The translations under genes were made by a program, and so were the position numbers. Shown piece by piece: positions 16,485 to 25,214 of a stretch of DNA of 28,646 bases. Source of the stretch: CAZMRW01 sp964568805. GTDB taxonomy: Bacteria; Pseudomonadota; Gammaproteobacteria; Methylococcales; Methylomonadaceae. Location of the stretch: NCBI GenBank assembly GCA_964568805.1, contig CAZMRW010000058.1, positions 1 through 28,646 of the forward strand, written 5' to 3'. The notes beneath the pieces are model-generated. The model saw only the letters and a list, made by a program, of their open reading frames with translations, was not told the origin of the DNA and searched no databases. Numbering within the stretch: position 1 is the stretch's first letter; every line of letters begins with the position of its first letter.

Positions 16485-17362
16485 ATTGCGGCTTCGTAGC
16501 TTTGATCGGCCGTCCCAATGTCGGTAAATCGACCTTGATGAACCATCTGCTGAAACAGAAAATCAGCATAACCTCCCGTAAACCCCAAACAACCAGGCAC
16601 AGGATTTTGGGGATTAACACGACCGCGGCGGGGCAAGTGATCTATATGGACACGCCGGGTATGCATGATAGCGACAAACGAGCCCTCAACCGTTATCTCA
16701 ACAGGACGGCGGATACCTCCTTGCTGGGCGTTGATGTCATCGTCTGGCTGATCGACGGCTTATCCTGGCACGAGTACGACGAAGTTATTTTCAAAAAGCT
16801 GGAGCGGGCCGGCTTGCCGGTGATTCTGGCGGTTAACAAAGTCGATAAGGTCAAGGACAAGGATGCAATCCTGACATTCTTTGCGGAGGCCCAGCACCGG
16901 TTTCCGTTCAAGCACCTGGTGCCTATTTCGGCATTGAAAGGCATCAACCTGGAACAGATGGAAAATGCCATCATGGAATTGCTGCCGGAAGGCGGCCTGA
17001 TTTATCCCGAAGACCAGATTACCGATCGCCCAGAGCGATTTTTGTGCGCTGAAATCATTAGAGAAAAGCTGACCCGTCGCTTGGGCGATGAACTGCCTTA
17101 TGCCTTGACAGTCGAGATTGAACGTTACGAAGAAAACCCCGGGATTACTAAAATTTATGCCATCATCTGGGTTGAACGGCTTACCCAGAAAAATATTGTC
17201 ATCGGCAGGCAGGGAGAGTTGTTGAAAAAAGTCGGTACCGATGCCCGGCAGGACATTGAAAAACTGATCGGCCATAAAGTTTATCTGCAGCTTTGGGTTA
17301 AGGTTAAAAAGGGCTGGTCAGATAATGAACGGGCTTTGCAAAGCCTGGGTTTCAATGACTGA
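16481..17362 (+). CDS. era: GTPase Era
   Basis: A small GTPase that binds the 3' end of 16S rRNA and assists 30S maturation, 293 residues. G1 is GRPNVGKST (10-18), the effector region is SRKPQTTRHRILGI, G3 is MDTPGMHD, G4 is NKVDK and G5 is ISALKG. A C-terminal KH domain follows (about 205-290) with VIGRQGELLKKVG as its loop. The ATG overlaps the rnc stop by four bases and the recO ATG lies inside the era end, so translation of the three is likely coupled. Confidence 0.97.
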   Translation: MNCGFVALIGRPNVGKSTLMNHLLKQKISITSRKPQTTRHRILGINTTAAGQVIYMDTPGMHDSDKRALNRYLNRTADTSLLGVDVIVWLIDGLSWHEYDEVIFKKLERAGLPVILAVNKVDKVKDKDAILTFFAEAQHRFPFKHLVPISALKGINLEQMENAIMELLPEGGLIYPEDQITDRPERFLCAEIIREKLTRRLGDELPYALTVEIERYEENPGITKIYAIIWVERLTQKNIVIGRQGELLKKVGTDARQDIEKLIGHKVYLQLWVKVKKGWSDNERALQSLGFND

Positions 17363-18068
17363 TGCTCCGGTTCTTCTTCAACCCGCATTTATTTTACAGA
17401 GCCGTAGCTTTCGGGAAACCAGCCTGATTATTGAGGTGTTGACCCGGGATTTCGGCAGAATCTCGCTGCTGGCAAAAGGCGTACGCAAAGCAAAATCCAG
17501 GACCCTGGGCTTGTTGCGGCCTTTTGTTCCATTATCCGTTTCATTTTCGGGCAAAACAGAATTAAAACTATTGAATGATGCCGAGATGATTCAACCCGGC
17601 ATCGAATTAACCGGGCTCGCGCTTTATTGCGGTTTTTATGTCAATGAGTTAGTCGCCTGCTTTTTGCATAAATATGATCCCCATCCTGAGGTGTTCGGGC
17701 ATTACCAGGCCTGTCTGGACTGTCTATCGGGAGGGGAGGCGATAGAAGCCGCTTTACGGCATTTTGAGCTGAACCTGATCGAACTTGCGGGTTATGGCTT
17801 GCAGTTAGAGTACGATTATGTCTTTGAAAGACCGGTTGATCCCTTAAAGCGCTACCGGTTCAATATAGAGCGCGGGCCGACTGAAGCGGCCGACGGGCAT
17901 TATTCGGGCAAAACCTTACAGGCTCTGCAGTCGAGGGAATTTACCGACCCGCGGGTCCTGAGCGAAGCCAAAATGCTGATGCGAACGGTTCTTGATGTTT
18001 ATCTGCAGGGAAAACCGTTGAAAAGCCGTGCCGTTATTAACACACTTATAAAACACACAAAAACATGA
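17355..18068 (+). CDS. recO: DNA repair protein RecO
   Basis: A recombination mediator that helps RecR load RecA on SSB-coated DNA. The chosen ATG (17355, MTDAPVLLQPAFIL) overlaps the era stop and gives 237 residues; an upstream ATG at 17325 would add ten unlikely residues. The N-terminal OB-fold shows LQSRSFRETSLIIEVLTRDFG and LLAKGVRKAKS, typical of RecO. The remaining part is helical with FYVNELVACFLHKYDPHPEVF. The four Cys of the zinc site found in some RecO proteins are not evident, as in other gammaproteobacteria. Its stop overlaps pdxJ. Confidence 0.95.
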   Translation: MTDAPVLLQPAFILQSRSFRETSLIIEVLTRDFGRISLLAKGVRKAKSRTLGLLRPFVPLSVSFSGKTELKLLNDAEMIQPGIELTGLALYCGFYVNELVACFLHKYDPHPEVFGHYQACLDCLSGGEAIEAALRHFELNLIELAGYGLQLEYDYVFERPVDPLKRYRFNIERGPTEAADGHYSGKTLQALQSREFTDPRVLSEAKMLMRTVLDVYLQGKPLKSRAVINTLIKHTKT

Positions 18069-18811
18069 ATTCATCTCATATCTTACTAGGCGTGAATATC
18101 GATCATATCGCCACCTTAAGACAGGCGAGGGGCACTCTTTATCCGGAACCGGTGCAGGCGGCATTGATTGCGGAACAGGCGGGCGCCGACGGCATCACTG
18201 CGCATTTGCGCGAGGACCGGAGGCATATTCAGGACCGGGATCTGTATTTATTAAAAGACATGATACAGACCCGGCTCAATATGGAAATGGCGGTCACCGA
18301 TGAAATGGTCGGCATAGCCGAGAAGCTAATGCCATACGCCTGTTGTTTAGTGCCTGAGAAGCGCGAAGAATTAACCACCGAAGGCGGGCTAGATGTGGCC
18401 GGTAATTTGTCCCGGCTGCAATGGGCTTGCGAAAGATTGGCTGCGGCAGGCGTCGTGGTGTCGCTGTTTATCGATCCTGAGGAAGAGCAGATTGAGGCGG
18501 CTGTGAAATCGGGCGCTCCGGTTATCGAACTGCATACGGGACGTTATGCCGAGGCGATTGATCCGGTATTAAAGGCAGAAGAACTCGGACGCATTACGCA
18601 CGCTGCGCAACTGGCCCATCGCGCCGGCCTTCAGGTCAATGCGGGGCACGGCCTCAATTATTTTAATGTTGAAGCGATCAGTGCGATACCTGAGCTCGTT
18701 GAACTGAATATCGGCCATTCGATCATTGCGCAAGCGCTATTTTCCGGACTGGCGCAGGCGGTAAAGGATTTGAAGCAAATTATGAGAAATGCACGGCTGC
18801 AGGGCCGCTGA
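18065..18811 (+). CDS. pdxJ: Pyridoxine 5'-phosphate synthase
   Basis: A TIM-barrel enzyme that condenses 1-deoxyxylulose-5-phosphate with 3-amino-2-oxopropyl phosphate to form pyridoxine 5'-phosphate (vitamin B6). The 248 residues have GVNIDHIATLRQARGT near the start, ITAHLREDRRHIQDRD, CLVPEKREELTTEGG, IELHTGRYAE and VNAGHGLNYFNV, all diagnostic. Final VELNIGHSIIAQALF forms the phosphate site. The ATG overlaps the recO stop by four bases. It is the last gene in the lepA-pdxJ run, an arrangement shared with E. coli era-recO-pdxJ. Confidence 0.97.
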   Translation: MNSSHILLGVNIDHIATLRQARGTLYPEPVQAALIAEQAGADGITAHLREDRRHIQDRDLYLLKDMIQTRLNMEMAVTDEMVGIAEKLMPYACCLVPEKREELTTEGGLDVAGNLSRLQWACERLAAAGVVVSLFIDPEEEQIEAAVKSGAPVIELHTGRYAEAIDPVLKAEELGRITHAAQLAHRAGLQVNAGHGLNYFNVEAISAIPELVELNIGHSIIAQALFSGLAQAVKDLKQIMRNARLQGR

Positions 18812-18823
18812 TCAAGAGCAGGA

Positions 18824-18858
18824 ACTAGCGTTATCGGTGCAACCGGATAACGGCTAGT
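18824..18858. terminator. Possible terminator hairpin after pdxJ
   Basis: An imperfect inverted repeat: ACTAGCGTTATCGG pairs with the GATAAC and GCTAGT segments of 18843-18858, with two bulged G. A second small stem (AGCCC 18907-18911, GGGCT 18917-18921) follows. Neither has a T-run, so termination between the converging pdxJ and sigma-54 activator genes is only probable. Confidence 0.35.
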
Positions 18859-18927
18859 GGAAGATCAGGCTCGATACGGTTTGAAACCGGTCGGGCCAAC
18901 TCGTCGAGCCCTTATCGGGCTGCGGCT

Positions 18928-19884
18928 TTAATGGGTTGAAAAGCCGTGTTTTTGCATGCGGTAAAGCAGGGTATCTCTGGAAAGGCCCAATAACCTGGCT
19001 GATTTACTGCGATTTCCTTTGGTGCGGTTTAAAGCCTGGTGGATCAAGTCCGCCTCCAGGGTATCCAACTGCAAACCGGTTTCAGGCAATGTGAATCCGG
19101 TGGTTTTGGGGGCGCTGCGAACCTGACTGAATTCGAAAGGCAGGTTCTCCGGTTCTATCGTTTTGCCGGACAACAATATGCAAAGTCTTTCGCACAGGTT
19201 ACGCAGTTCACGCACATTGCCGGGCCATGCATAAGATTTCAGGGTCTTTATTGCCAGCCTGCTGAACTGTGGCGGCGTTATGCCGTGGGCTTTTTCGAAC
19301 AAGGCCAGAAAGTGCTTGATGAGATGCTCGATGTCTTCAGTGCGTTGCGACAGCGGCGGCAATTCCAGCGGTACGACATTCAATCGGAAATACAAATCCT
19401 GTCTGAACTCGCCCGCGGCAATCTGCTGCATCAGATCGGCGTTGGTCGCAGCAATGATGCGGACATCTACTTTATAGGGTTTGGTATCGCCGACGGCGAG
19501 ACATTCCCCGGAATCGAGAAAACGCAAAAGCTTTGCCTGAATTGACACAGGCAGGGAATTGATTTCATCAAGGAACAGGGTGCCGCCATCAGCGGCTTGC
19601 AACAAGCCGTGGGTGTTCGCATTGGCGCCGGTGAAGGCGCCTTTCCTGTGGCCGAATAATTCCGATTCAATCAGGCTTTCAGGCAAAGCCGCGCAATTGA
19701 GCGTGATATAGGGCTGATTAGCGCGAGAACTGGATTTTTGAATGGCCGACGCAAGCACTTCCTTGCCAGTACCCGTTTCTCCTTTTAACAGGATGGTTAC
19801 ATCGGTAGCGGCTGCGATTTTGGCGCTGCGAATTAAGGAATCCAATGCGGGAGATTGACCGATGATCGAATTGAAATGATACAT
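18928..19884 (-). CDS. Sigma-54-dependent transcriptional activator without a sensor domain
   Basis: A bacterial enhancer-binding protein of 318 residues. It starts directly with the AAA+ domain: Walker A GETGTGKE (35-42), the sigma-54 contact loop GAFTGA (82-87) and Walker B GGTLFLDE (100-107). FRQDLYFRLNVVPLELPPL and YAWPGNVRELRNL follow. A Fis-type HTH closes it (about 285-315, NRSKSARLLGLSRDTLLYRM). There is no receiver, GAF or PAS domain, so, as in PspF or HrpR/S, activity is probably set by a partner protein or by expression level. It begins 10 bases after the TauE/SafE-like gene, so the two are probably co-transcribed. The target is unknown. Confidence 0.92.
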   Translation of the reverse strand: MYHFNSIIGQSPALDSLIRSAKIAAATDVTILLKGETGTGKEVLASAIQKSSSRANQPYITLNCAALPESLIESELFGHRKGAFTGANANTHGLLQAADGGTLFLDEINSLPVSIQAKLLRFLDSGECLAVGDTKPYKVDVRIIAATNADLMQQIAAGEFRQDLYFRLNVVPLELPPLSQRTEDIEHLIKHFLALFEKAHGITPPQFSRLAIKTLKSYAWPGNVRELRNLCERLCILLSGKTIEPENLPFEFSQVRSAPKTTGFTLPETGLQLDTLEADLIHQALNRTKGNRSKSARLLGLSRDTLLYRMQKHGFSTH

Positions 19885-19894
19885 AGTGACTCTC

Positions 19895-20626
19895 TTAATG
19901 AATTGCTGAATGGGTTGTGAAGGCCATCGGGTTAAGCCAAGGCAGCGCTGAAAACAGAGCGAGAACGATCATGAACAGACCAACAGCTTGTTTAAACCGC
20001 TGCATTCGGGATAACCTTGTTAATATTCCGGTCATTATACCCACGCCCATCACGGCCGGTAAAGTTCCCAAGCCAAAAAAAAGCATGGTCAACGCGCTAT
20101 TGCTGATATTTCCAGTCGTTGTCGCCAGCGCGAGAGCCGCATAGACCAATCCGCAGGGGAGCCAGCCCCAAACCATGCCAAACAGAAAAGCTTGAGTGAG
20201 GTTTTTGACCGGTATCAGCTTGCGTCCATAGGGTTCGATGACTTTCCAGAAACGGGTGCCGGCTTTTTCAATATAGGCAAAGCGGGGGAACCAGCCTGCA
20301 ATATAGAGTCCTGCGCTGGCCATGACGGCTGCGGAAAAAAGCTGCATGATCCTGTATCCGTCGATTTCTCCCATCGGCACACTGGAGACTACGGATTCGA
20401 TCACTCCTGCCAAAGCCCCGGCGAGGGTATAACTGACGATGCGTCCGAAGTTGTAATTAAAGACAAACGGCAGCAGCAAAGTTTTTTTGTTTCGTATGTC
20501 CTGGCTTAAGCTTAGAGTCAGTGTGCCGATAATCGAACCGCACATGCCGATACAGTGCATGCTGCTGAACAGGCCCATCAGAAATGAGACCAAATAGGAC
20601 GTGGTAAATGCGGGATCAAATTCCAT
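19895..20626 (-). CDS. TauE/SafE-type (UreH-like) integral membrane protein
   Basis: A multi-pass inner-membrane protein of 243 residues with about six hydrophobic segments. Two conserved Cys motifs, SSMHCIGMCGS (about residue 28) and WGWLPCGLVYA (about 164), are typical of the sulfite-exporter TauE/SafE family's UreH-like/DsbD-like branch. These proteins are often linked to metal or thiol transport and to cytochrome oxidase assembly. The ATG at 20626 (MEFDPAF) is preferred over the upstream TTG at 20635. It is followed after 10 bases by the sigma-54 activator. Substrate unknown; possible roles include copper handling or cytochrome maturation. Confidence 0.85.
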   Translation of the reverse strand: MEFDPAFTTSYLVSFLMGLFSSMHCIGMCGSIIGTLTLSLSQDIRNKKTLLLPFVFNYNFGRIVSYTLAGALAGVIESVVSSVPMGEIDGYRIMQLFSAAVMASAGLYIAGWFPRFAYIEKAGTRFWKVIEPYGRKLIPVKNLTQAFLFGMVWGWLPCGLVYAALALATTTGNISNSALTMLFFGLGTLPAVMGVGIMTGILTRLSRMQRFKQAVGLFMIVLALFSALPWLNPMAFTTHSAIH

Positions 20627-20742
20627 AGGCCGCAAACATTAACACAGAGAAGGCTAAATACAAACGCATAAATACAGCGGGCGCAAGGGATTTTTATAGA
20701 GGCAGGAAAAGGTTTGTTGCTTGCGGCGTTTGCCTAGTGCTC

Positions 20743-21474
20743 TTATTTTGTCGCGAATTGCGCAAGTATCTGTTCCTGAATCGTTTCCGCCATCAGTTTA
20801 CGATTAGCCGCATCGCGGATAGGCCGACCGACGACAATATAATCGGCGCCATTTTGAAAGGCGGACTCAACCGTGGCGACGCGTTTTTGATCGTCTTCCT
20901 CCCGGTTGTCGACCGGCCGGATGCCGGGCGTGATGACAAGCAGTCGCTGTCCGAGCTCTGTCCTTATCATCGGCGCTTCCAGTCCTGACGAGACGATGCC
21001 GTCGCAACCGAGTTGCAATGCCCGTTTTGCGCGGGATAAAACCAGTTCCCGCACATCACATTGAAAACCCAGATCGTTAAGGTCGCCTCGATCCAGACTG
21101 GTCAATGCCGTTACCGCCAAAACTTTTAAGCCGCCTTTTTCTTTAGCGGCGGCCTCCATGATGGCATCGTTGCCGTGAATCGTGGCAAAATCGACTCCTT
21201 TACTGCTCAAGGCTTTAATGGCGCGTCCGACAGTGGCCGGAACGTCAAAAAACTTCAGGTCGACAAAAATTTTTTTATGCTGCCCTTTGAGCCATTCAAT
21301 GAAACTGAAATAATCGCCGGACATAAAGAGCTCCATGCCCACTTTATAAAAGATCACCGAGTCGCCCAGTTCCAATACCAGTTCCTGCGCTTCGGGTATG
21401 CTGGGAACATCCAGCGCCATAATTAATCTTTCACGGGTCGGGATGGGTTTATTCGACAGTAGTGATTCGGACAT
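20743..21474 (-). CDS. pyrF: Orotidine 5'-phosphate decarboxylase
   Basis: Final enzyme of de novo UMP synthesis, converting OMP to UMP and CO2. The 243 residues form a TIM barrel: IMALDVPS (D22), FYKVGMELF (K44) and the catalytic DLKFFDVPATV (D72, K74, D77). The phosphate loop LLVITPGIRP and the final YIVVGRPIRDA also fit. The central motif normally reads DLKFHDIPNT; here His is Phe and Asn is Ala, while the catalytic Asp-Lys-Asp set is kept. It is transcribed away from secA and lies about 100 bases from the minus-strand TauE/SafE gene. Confidence 0.95.
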   Translation of the reverse strand: MSESLLSNKPIPTRERLIMALDVPSIPEAQELVLELGDSVIFYKVGMELFMSGDYFSFIEWLKGQHKKIFVDLKFFDVPATVGRAIKALSSKGVDFATIHGNDAIMEAAAKEKGGLKVLAVTALTSLDRGDLNDLGFQCDVRELVLSRAKRALQLGCDGIVSSGLEAPMIRTELGQRLLVITPGIRPVDNREEDDQKRVATVESAFQNGADYIVVGRPIRDAANRKLMAETIQEQILAQFATK

Positions 21475-21680
21475 GACTTTTGTAAATGATATAAATTAAA
21501 TTGGTCGGAATTAGATGATTAACATGTTGCATGATAGCCAGCTCAATGCGGAAAGTCCATTTTTGCGGTTTGTCAGTAGCCTTTGGGGTATTGGCGATAG
21601 GGTGTTTTATCTGTAACAAATGATACAGAAAGTATATAATTGTAGTTTTTGTCACTTTTACATATTACCGGAATAAAAGC
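21475..21680. promoter_or_regulatory. Divergent promoter region of pyrF and secA
   Basis: These 206 bases separate the two divergent starts. TATAAT at 21635-21640, 40 bases before the secA ATG, is a good -10 candidate, although the base 17 positions upstream gives only a poor -35 (TGTAAC). No secM-like leader gene is seen in front of secA. Confidence 0.4.
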
Positions 21681-24398
21681 ATGCTGGGTAAGCTGGTCAG
21701 ATTTGTTGTAGGGAGCCGTAACGACAGGCTAATAAAGAAGAAAAGGAAGCTGGTCAAAAAGATCAATGCCTTGGCTTCTGAATACGAAAAGTTATCCGAT
21801 GTTGCCTTAAAAGCAAAAACCCGGGAATTTCGTGATCGCCTGGCGCAGGGTGAAAAACTGGATAATCTGCTACCGGAAGCCTTCGCTACTGTACGAGAAG
21901 CATCGACTCGGGTGTTCGGCATGCGCCATTTTGATGTTCAGCTGATTGGCGGCATGATCCTTCATGAAGGCAAGATCGCCGAAATGAAAACCGGTGAGGG
22001 TAAAACCCTGATGGCGACTCTGGCGGCCTATTTGAATGCCCTGCCGGGAAAAGGTGTCCATGTCGTTACGGTCAATGATTATCTGGCCAAACGCGATTCC
22101 GAGTGGATGGGCAAGCTGTATGCCTTTTTGGGCTTGACGACAGGCGTTATCATTAGCCAGATGGATCAGGAACCCAGGCGTTTAGCTTATGCGGCCGATA
22201 TAACCTACGGCACCAATAACGAATTCGGATTCGATTATCTGCGCGACAATATGGCGTTCAGCCTCGATCAGAAGGTTCAGCGGGAATTGAGCTTTGCCAT
22301 CGTCGACGAGGTGGACTCCATTCTGATCGACGAAGCAAGAACGCCTTTGATCATTTCAGGCCCCACCGAAGAAAACTCCGAGATTTATGTCAAAGCCAAT
22401 GCCATCATTCCGTTTCTGACCAGACAGGAAAAAGAAGGCGAGCCCGGCGATTATACGGTTGATGAAAAAACGCGCCAGGTCTATCTGACCGAAGAAGGGC
22501 ATGAGCGGGTCGAACGCCTGATGGTCGATCATGGTTTGATGATTGAAGGCACCAGTTTATACGATGCCTCCAACATCAGGCTGATGCATTACCTGAGTGC
22601 GTCATTAAGAGGTCATGCGCTCTTTAAACGTGACGTCGATTATATCGTGGCCAATAATCAGGTCATTATCGTTGACGAGTTTACCGGCCGCGTGATGCCG
22701 GGCCGGCGCTGGTCCGAAGGCCTGCATCAGGCCATCGAAGCGAAAGAGCACGTCACCATACAGAATGAAAACCAGACACTGGCGTCGATTACCTTCCAGA
22801 ATTATTTCCGCCTGTACCACAAACTGTCTGGGATGACCGGTACCGCCGATACCGAAGCATTCGAACTGAACAAAATTTACGGACTGGAAGTCGTCGTCAT
22901 TCCGACGCATCGCCCGATGGTCCGCAGAGATCTGGGCGACGTGGTTTTCCTGACCACCGATGAGAAATACAATGCCGTTGCCGATGACATCAAGGATTGC
23001 GTGCAGCGTGGCCAGCCGGTGCTGGTGGGCACAACGTCGATTGAAAACTCCGAACGGCTTTCCGCGCTGTTAAAAAAGCTGGGCATCAAGCACGAAGTGC
23101 TGAACGCCAAACAGCATGAGCGTGAAGCTCATATTATCGAACAGGCGGGACAACCGGGTGCGGTCACGATTGCGACCAATATGGCGGGCCGAGGTACCGA
23201 TATTGTGCTGGGCGGCAATCTGGAAGCGGAAATGAACGTCCTGGGCCCGGACGCCAACGACGGTGAAAAAGTAAAGGTGCGCGGAGCCTGGCTGGATAGA
23301 CACAATCAGGTGATCGCCAGCGGCGGCCTGCACGTCATCGGTTCGGAGCGCCATGAATCCCGGCGTATCGACAACCAGTTAAGAGGCCGGTCGGGACGGC
23401 AGGGCGATCCGGGCTCTTCCCGCTTTTATCTGTCGCTGGAAGATGACTTGATGCGGATTTTCGCATCGGATCGCGTCGCCGGCTTGATGCAGAAATTGGG
23501 TATGGGTAACGGAGAAGCGATTGAGCATCCGTGGGTGACTCGTGCCATCGAGAATGCCCAACGCAAGGTTGAAGCGCGTAATTTCGATATACGTAAGGAA
23601 ATTCTTGCCTATGACGATGTCGCCAACGATCAGCGCAAGGTCATTTATGCGCAACGAAACGAACTGATGGCGGCCAAGGATATCTCGGATATTATCACCG
23701 CCATCCGAAGAGACGTGGTCAATAATGTCATCACCCAATATATTCCTCCCAAAACCATGGAAGAACAATGGGATATCAAGGGGCTTGAGGAGCATTTGCA
23801 GCAGGAATTCAATGTCGAAATTCCGGTCCGCAAAATGCTGGATGAAGATCATGCCTTGCAGGAAGAGACCCTGCGCACGCGCATCATTGATATCTTGGAA
23901 CAAAATCATAAGGATAAAGAAAAGCAGATTACCAAGGAAGTCTTGCAGCATTTCGAGAAATCGGTCATGTTGCAGGTACTCGATAACAGTTGGAAAGAGC
24001 ATTTGGCGGCCATGGATTATTTGCGCCAGGGCATCCACTTTCGCGGCTATGCGCAAAAAGATCCCAAGCAGGAATACAAGCGCGAAGCATTTGAAATGTT
24101 TACTCATTTGCTCGAGCATATCAAATATGAAGTGATCGGAATTTTGTTTAAGGTTCAGGTCAGGCAAGAAGAAGATGTCAAGGCGATTGACGAGCAACGG
24201 CAGGCGCCCAAGGAAATGCATTTCGAGCATGCGGCAGCACCCTCCCTGGACGAACAGGAGCAACCGCAGGTCGAACCCGGACAAGAAGAGCAGGTTGCTC
24301 AGCCGTTTGTCCGTTACGGCAATAAAATTGGCCGCAATGATCCGTGCCCTTGCGGATCAGGAAAGAAATACAAGCAATGTCACGGCAAAATCAGTTAA
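21681..24398 (+). CDS. secA: Preprotein translocase subunit SecA
   Basis: Motor ATPase that pushes unfolded secretory proteins through SecYEG. The 905 residues match the usual length. Walker A is MKTGEGKT (102-109), and the DEAD-like box and switch is VDEVDSILIDEARTPLIISG. The crosslinking domain carries GRVMPGRRWSEGLHQAIEAKE, the second nucleotide fold has TNMAGRGTDIVLGGN, and the wing/scaffold region follows. The acidic linker ends in a zinc site, CPCGSGKKYKQCHG (C889, C891, C900, H901), which binds SecB. The start follows GGAAT at a suitable distance. It stands alone between divergent pyrF and a possible hairpin terminator at 24408. Confidence 0.98.
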   Translation: MLGKLVRFVVGSRNDRLIKKKRKLVKKINALASEYEKLSDVALKAKTREFRDRLAQGEKLDNLLPEAFATVREASTRVFGMRHFDVQLIGGMILHEGKIAEMKTGEGKTLMATLAAYLNALPGKGVHVVTVNDYLAKRDSEWMGKLYAFLGLTTGVIISQMDQEPRRLAYAADITYGTNNEFGFDYLRDNMAFSLDQKVQRELSFAIVDEVDSILIDEARTPLIISGPTEENSEIYVKANAIIPFLTRQEKEGEPGDYTVDEKTRQVYLTEEGHERVERLMVDHGLMIEGTSLYDASNIRLMHYLSASLRGHALFKRDVDYIVANNQVIIVDEFTGRVMPGRRWSEGLHQAIEAKEHVTIQNENQTLASITFQNYFRLYHKLSGMTGTADTEAFELNKIYGLEVVVIPTHRPMVRRDLGDVVFLTTDEKYNAVADDIKDCVQRGQPVLVGTTSIENSERLSALLKKLGIKHEVLNAKQHEREAHIIEQAGQPGAVTIATNMAGRGTDIVLGGNLEAEMNVLGPDANDGEKVKVRGAWLDRHNQVIASGGLHVIGSERHESRRIDNQLRGRSGRQGDPGSSRFYLSLEDDLMRIFASDRVAGLMQKLGMGNGEAIEHPWVTRAIENAQRKVEARNFDIRKEILAYDDVANDQRKVIYAQRNELMAAKDISDIITAIRRDVVNNVITQYIPPKTMEEQWDIKGLEEHLQQEFNVEIPVRKMLDEDHALQEETLRTRIIDILEQNHKDKEKQITKEVLQHFEKSVMLQVLDNSWKEHLAAMDYLRQGIHFRGYAQKDPKQEYKREAFEMFTHLLEHIKYEVIGILFKVQVRQEEDVKAIDEQRQAPKEMHFEHAAAPSLDEQEQPQVEPGQEEQVAQPFVRYGNKIGRNDPCPCGSGKKYKQCHGKIS

Positions 24399-24407
24399 TG
24401 GCCGGAT

Positions 24408-24449
24408 GGAGAATTCTTGAAGTGGATTTATCCTACATCAAAATTCTCC
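24408..24449 (+). terminator. Possible terminator hairpin after secA
   Basis: GGAGAATTcTTGA (24408-24420) pairs with TCAAAATTCTCC (24438-24449), giving 12 pairs with one bulged C. It begins nine bases after the secA stop, but no T-run follows, so termination may be weak or Rho-assisted. Confidence 0.45.
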
Positions 24450-24905
24450 ATGTTTGTTATCCTGATTACCAATAAGCGCCATCCAATCTGAACAATATTC
24501 CCGGCATGAGCGGCGTTTGGCCGATGCATACATTCATCGCATCACCGGTGCCTCCAGCCCGGACCGTTGATTAACCGGTGTATAAAAGAGATAAGCCCCC
24601 GCCTTTCTGGAGTTGCATGTTGTTATTACTCAACTCCTGCCACCTTTGATCCTAACACCTGTACTTGAATTTTTTTTGTCCGGATTGAGGGTCAGGGTTC
24701 TACTCGATCAGAAAACGGAATAGCTGCTTATGTTTGCAACCCTTGTCAACCCAAGCTTTGAGATGTTGATTGCGGTGTCTGATTAAGACATGGCGGTACA
24801 GGCTCCGATTAGAGTCGAGATGCCGTCGTGATTGCTGGAATATAAACGCATTCCATTGATAGGTCTCAAGATGACCCTGCTTCAATTTAGACAGAGCAAC
24901 GAGCG
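24450..24905. other. Intergenic region with short inverted repeats and one unrecognised minus-strand frame
   Basis: No gene is strongly supported. Inverted pairs include CACCGGT (24543-24549) with ACCGGTG (24574-24580), and GGAGTTG/CAACTCC near 24610-24640. A minus-strand open frame at 24700-24885 (about 61 codons from TTG, with KQGHLETYQWNAFIFQQSRR) has protein-like composition, with aromatic and basic residues like a mobile-element remnant. It has no ATG and no good ribosome site, and I cannot identify it. Confidence 0.35.
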
Positions 24906-24913
24906 GCTATCAT

Positions 24914-24942
24914 TTGCCAAATAATACGCATTAACGTACGAT
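24914..24942 (+). promoter_or_regulatory. Candidate sigma-70 promoter of the toxin-antitoxin pair
   Basis: TTGCCA (24914-24919) and TACGAT (24937-24942) are separated by exactly 17 bases, matching the consensus at 5 and 4 of 6 positions. The -10 ends 29 bases before the antitoxin ATG. Confidence 0.5.
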
Positions 24943-24968
24943 ACGGTTTTGATCTTTTTTAAATCACC

Positions 24969-24980
24969 AGTATGCATACT
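24969..24980. promoter_or_regulatory. 12-bp palindrome over the antitoxin start codon
   Basis: AGTATGCATACT is a perfect palindrome that contains the ATG of the antitoxin. YefM-type antitoxins autorepress by binding short palindromes near the start, so this is a candidate operator. It lacks the TGTACA core reported for the E. coli system. Confidence 0.4.
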
Positions 24981-25214
24981 ATAACCGCCAGCGAGGCTCG
25001 CGCGAAGCTCTATCGCCTTATCGATCAAGCGGCCGAATCGCACGAACCTATTACCATCACCGGAAAACGTGCCAACGCCGTTTTACTCTCTGCCGAAGAC
25101 TGGTCCGACATACAGGAAACCCTTCATTTGCTGAGTGTTCCGGGCATGCGGGAGTCTATTTTGGAAGGCATGGCGGAAAGCGCCGATGAATGCAGCAAGG
25201 AACTCGATTGGTGA
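24972..25214 (+). CDS. Antitoxin, YefM/Phd family
   Basis: 80-residue antitoxin. The N-terminal MHTITASEARAKLYRLIDQA is the DNA-binding Phd/YefM domain, followed by EPITITGKRANAVLLSAEDW, which is a hallmark of the family. The C-terminal tail (about 52-80, LLSVPGMRESILEGMAESAD) would wrap and block the toxin. The toxin start overlaps its stop by four bases, ensuring the antitoxin is translated first. It probably represses its own operon through the palindrome on its start codon. Labile-antitoxin behaviour is known for the family, not seen here. Confidence 0.93.
   Translation: MHTITASEARAKLYRLIDQAAESHEPITITGKRANAVLLSAEDWSDIQETLHLLSVPGMRESILEGMAESADECSKELDW

Noticed and set aside
21449..21655. 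68-codon minus-strand frame upstream of pyrF
   Set aside because: It overlaps the pyrF start and the promoter region and has low-complexity composition.
23379..24284. 301-codon open frame antisense to secA
   Set aside because: It lies fully inside secA, whose protein is conserved from end to end; the frame is a shadow with no ribosome site.
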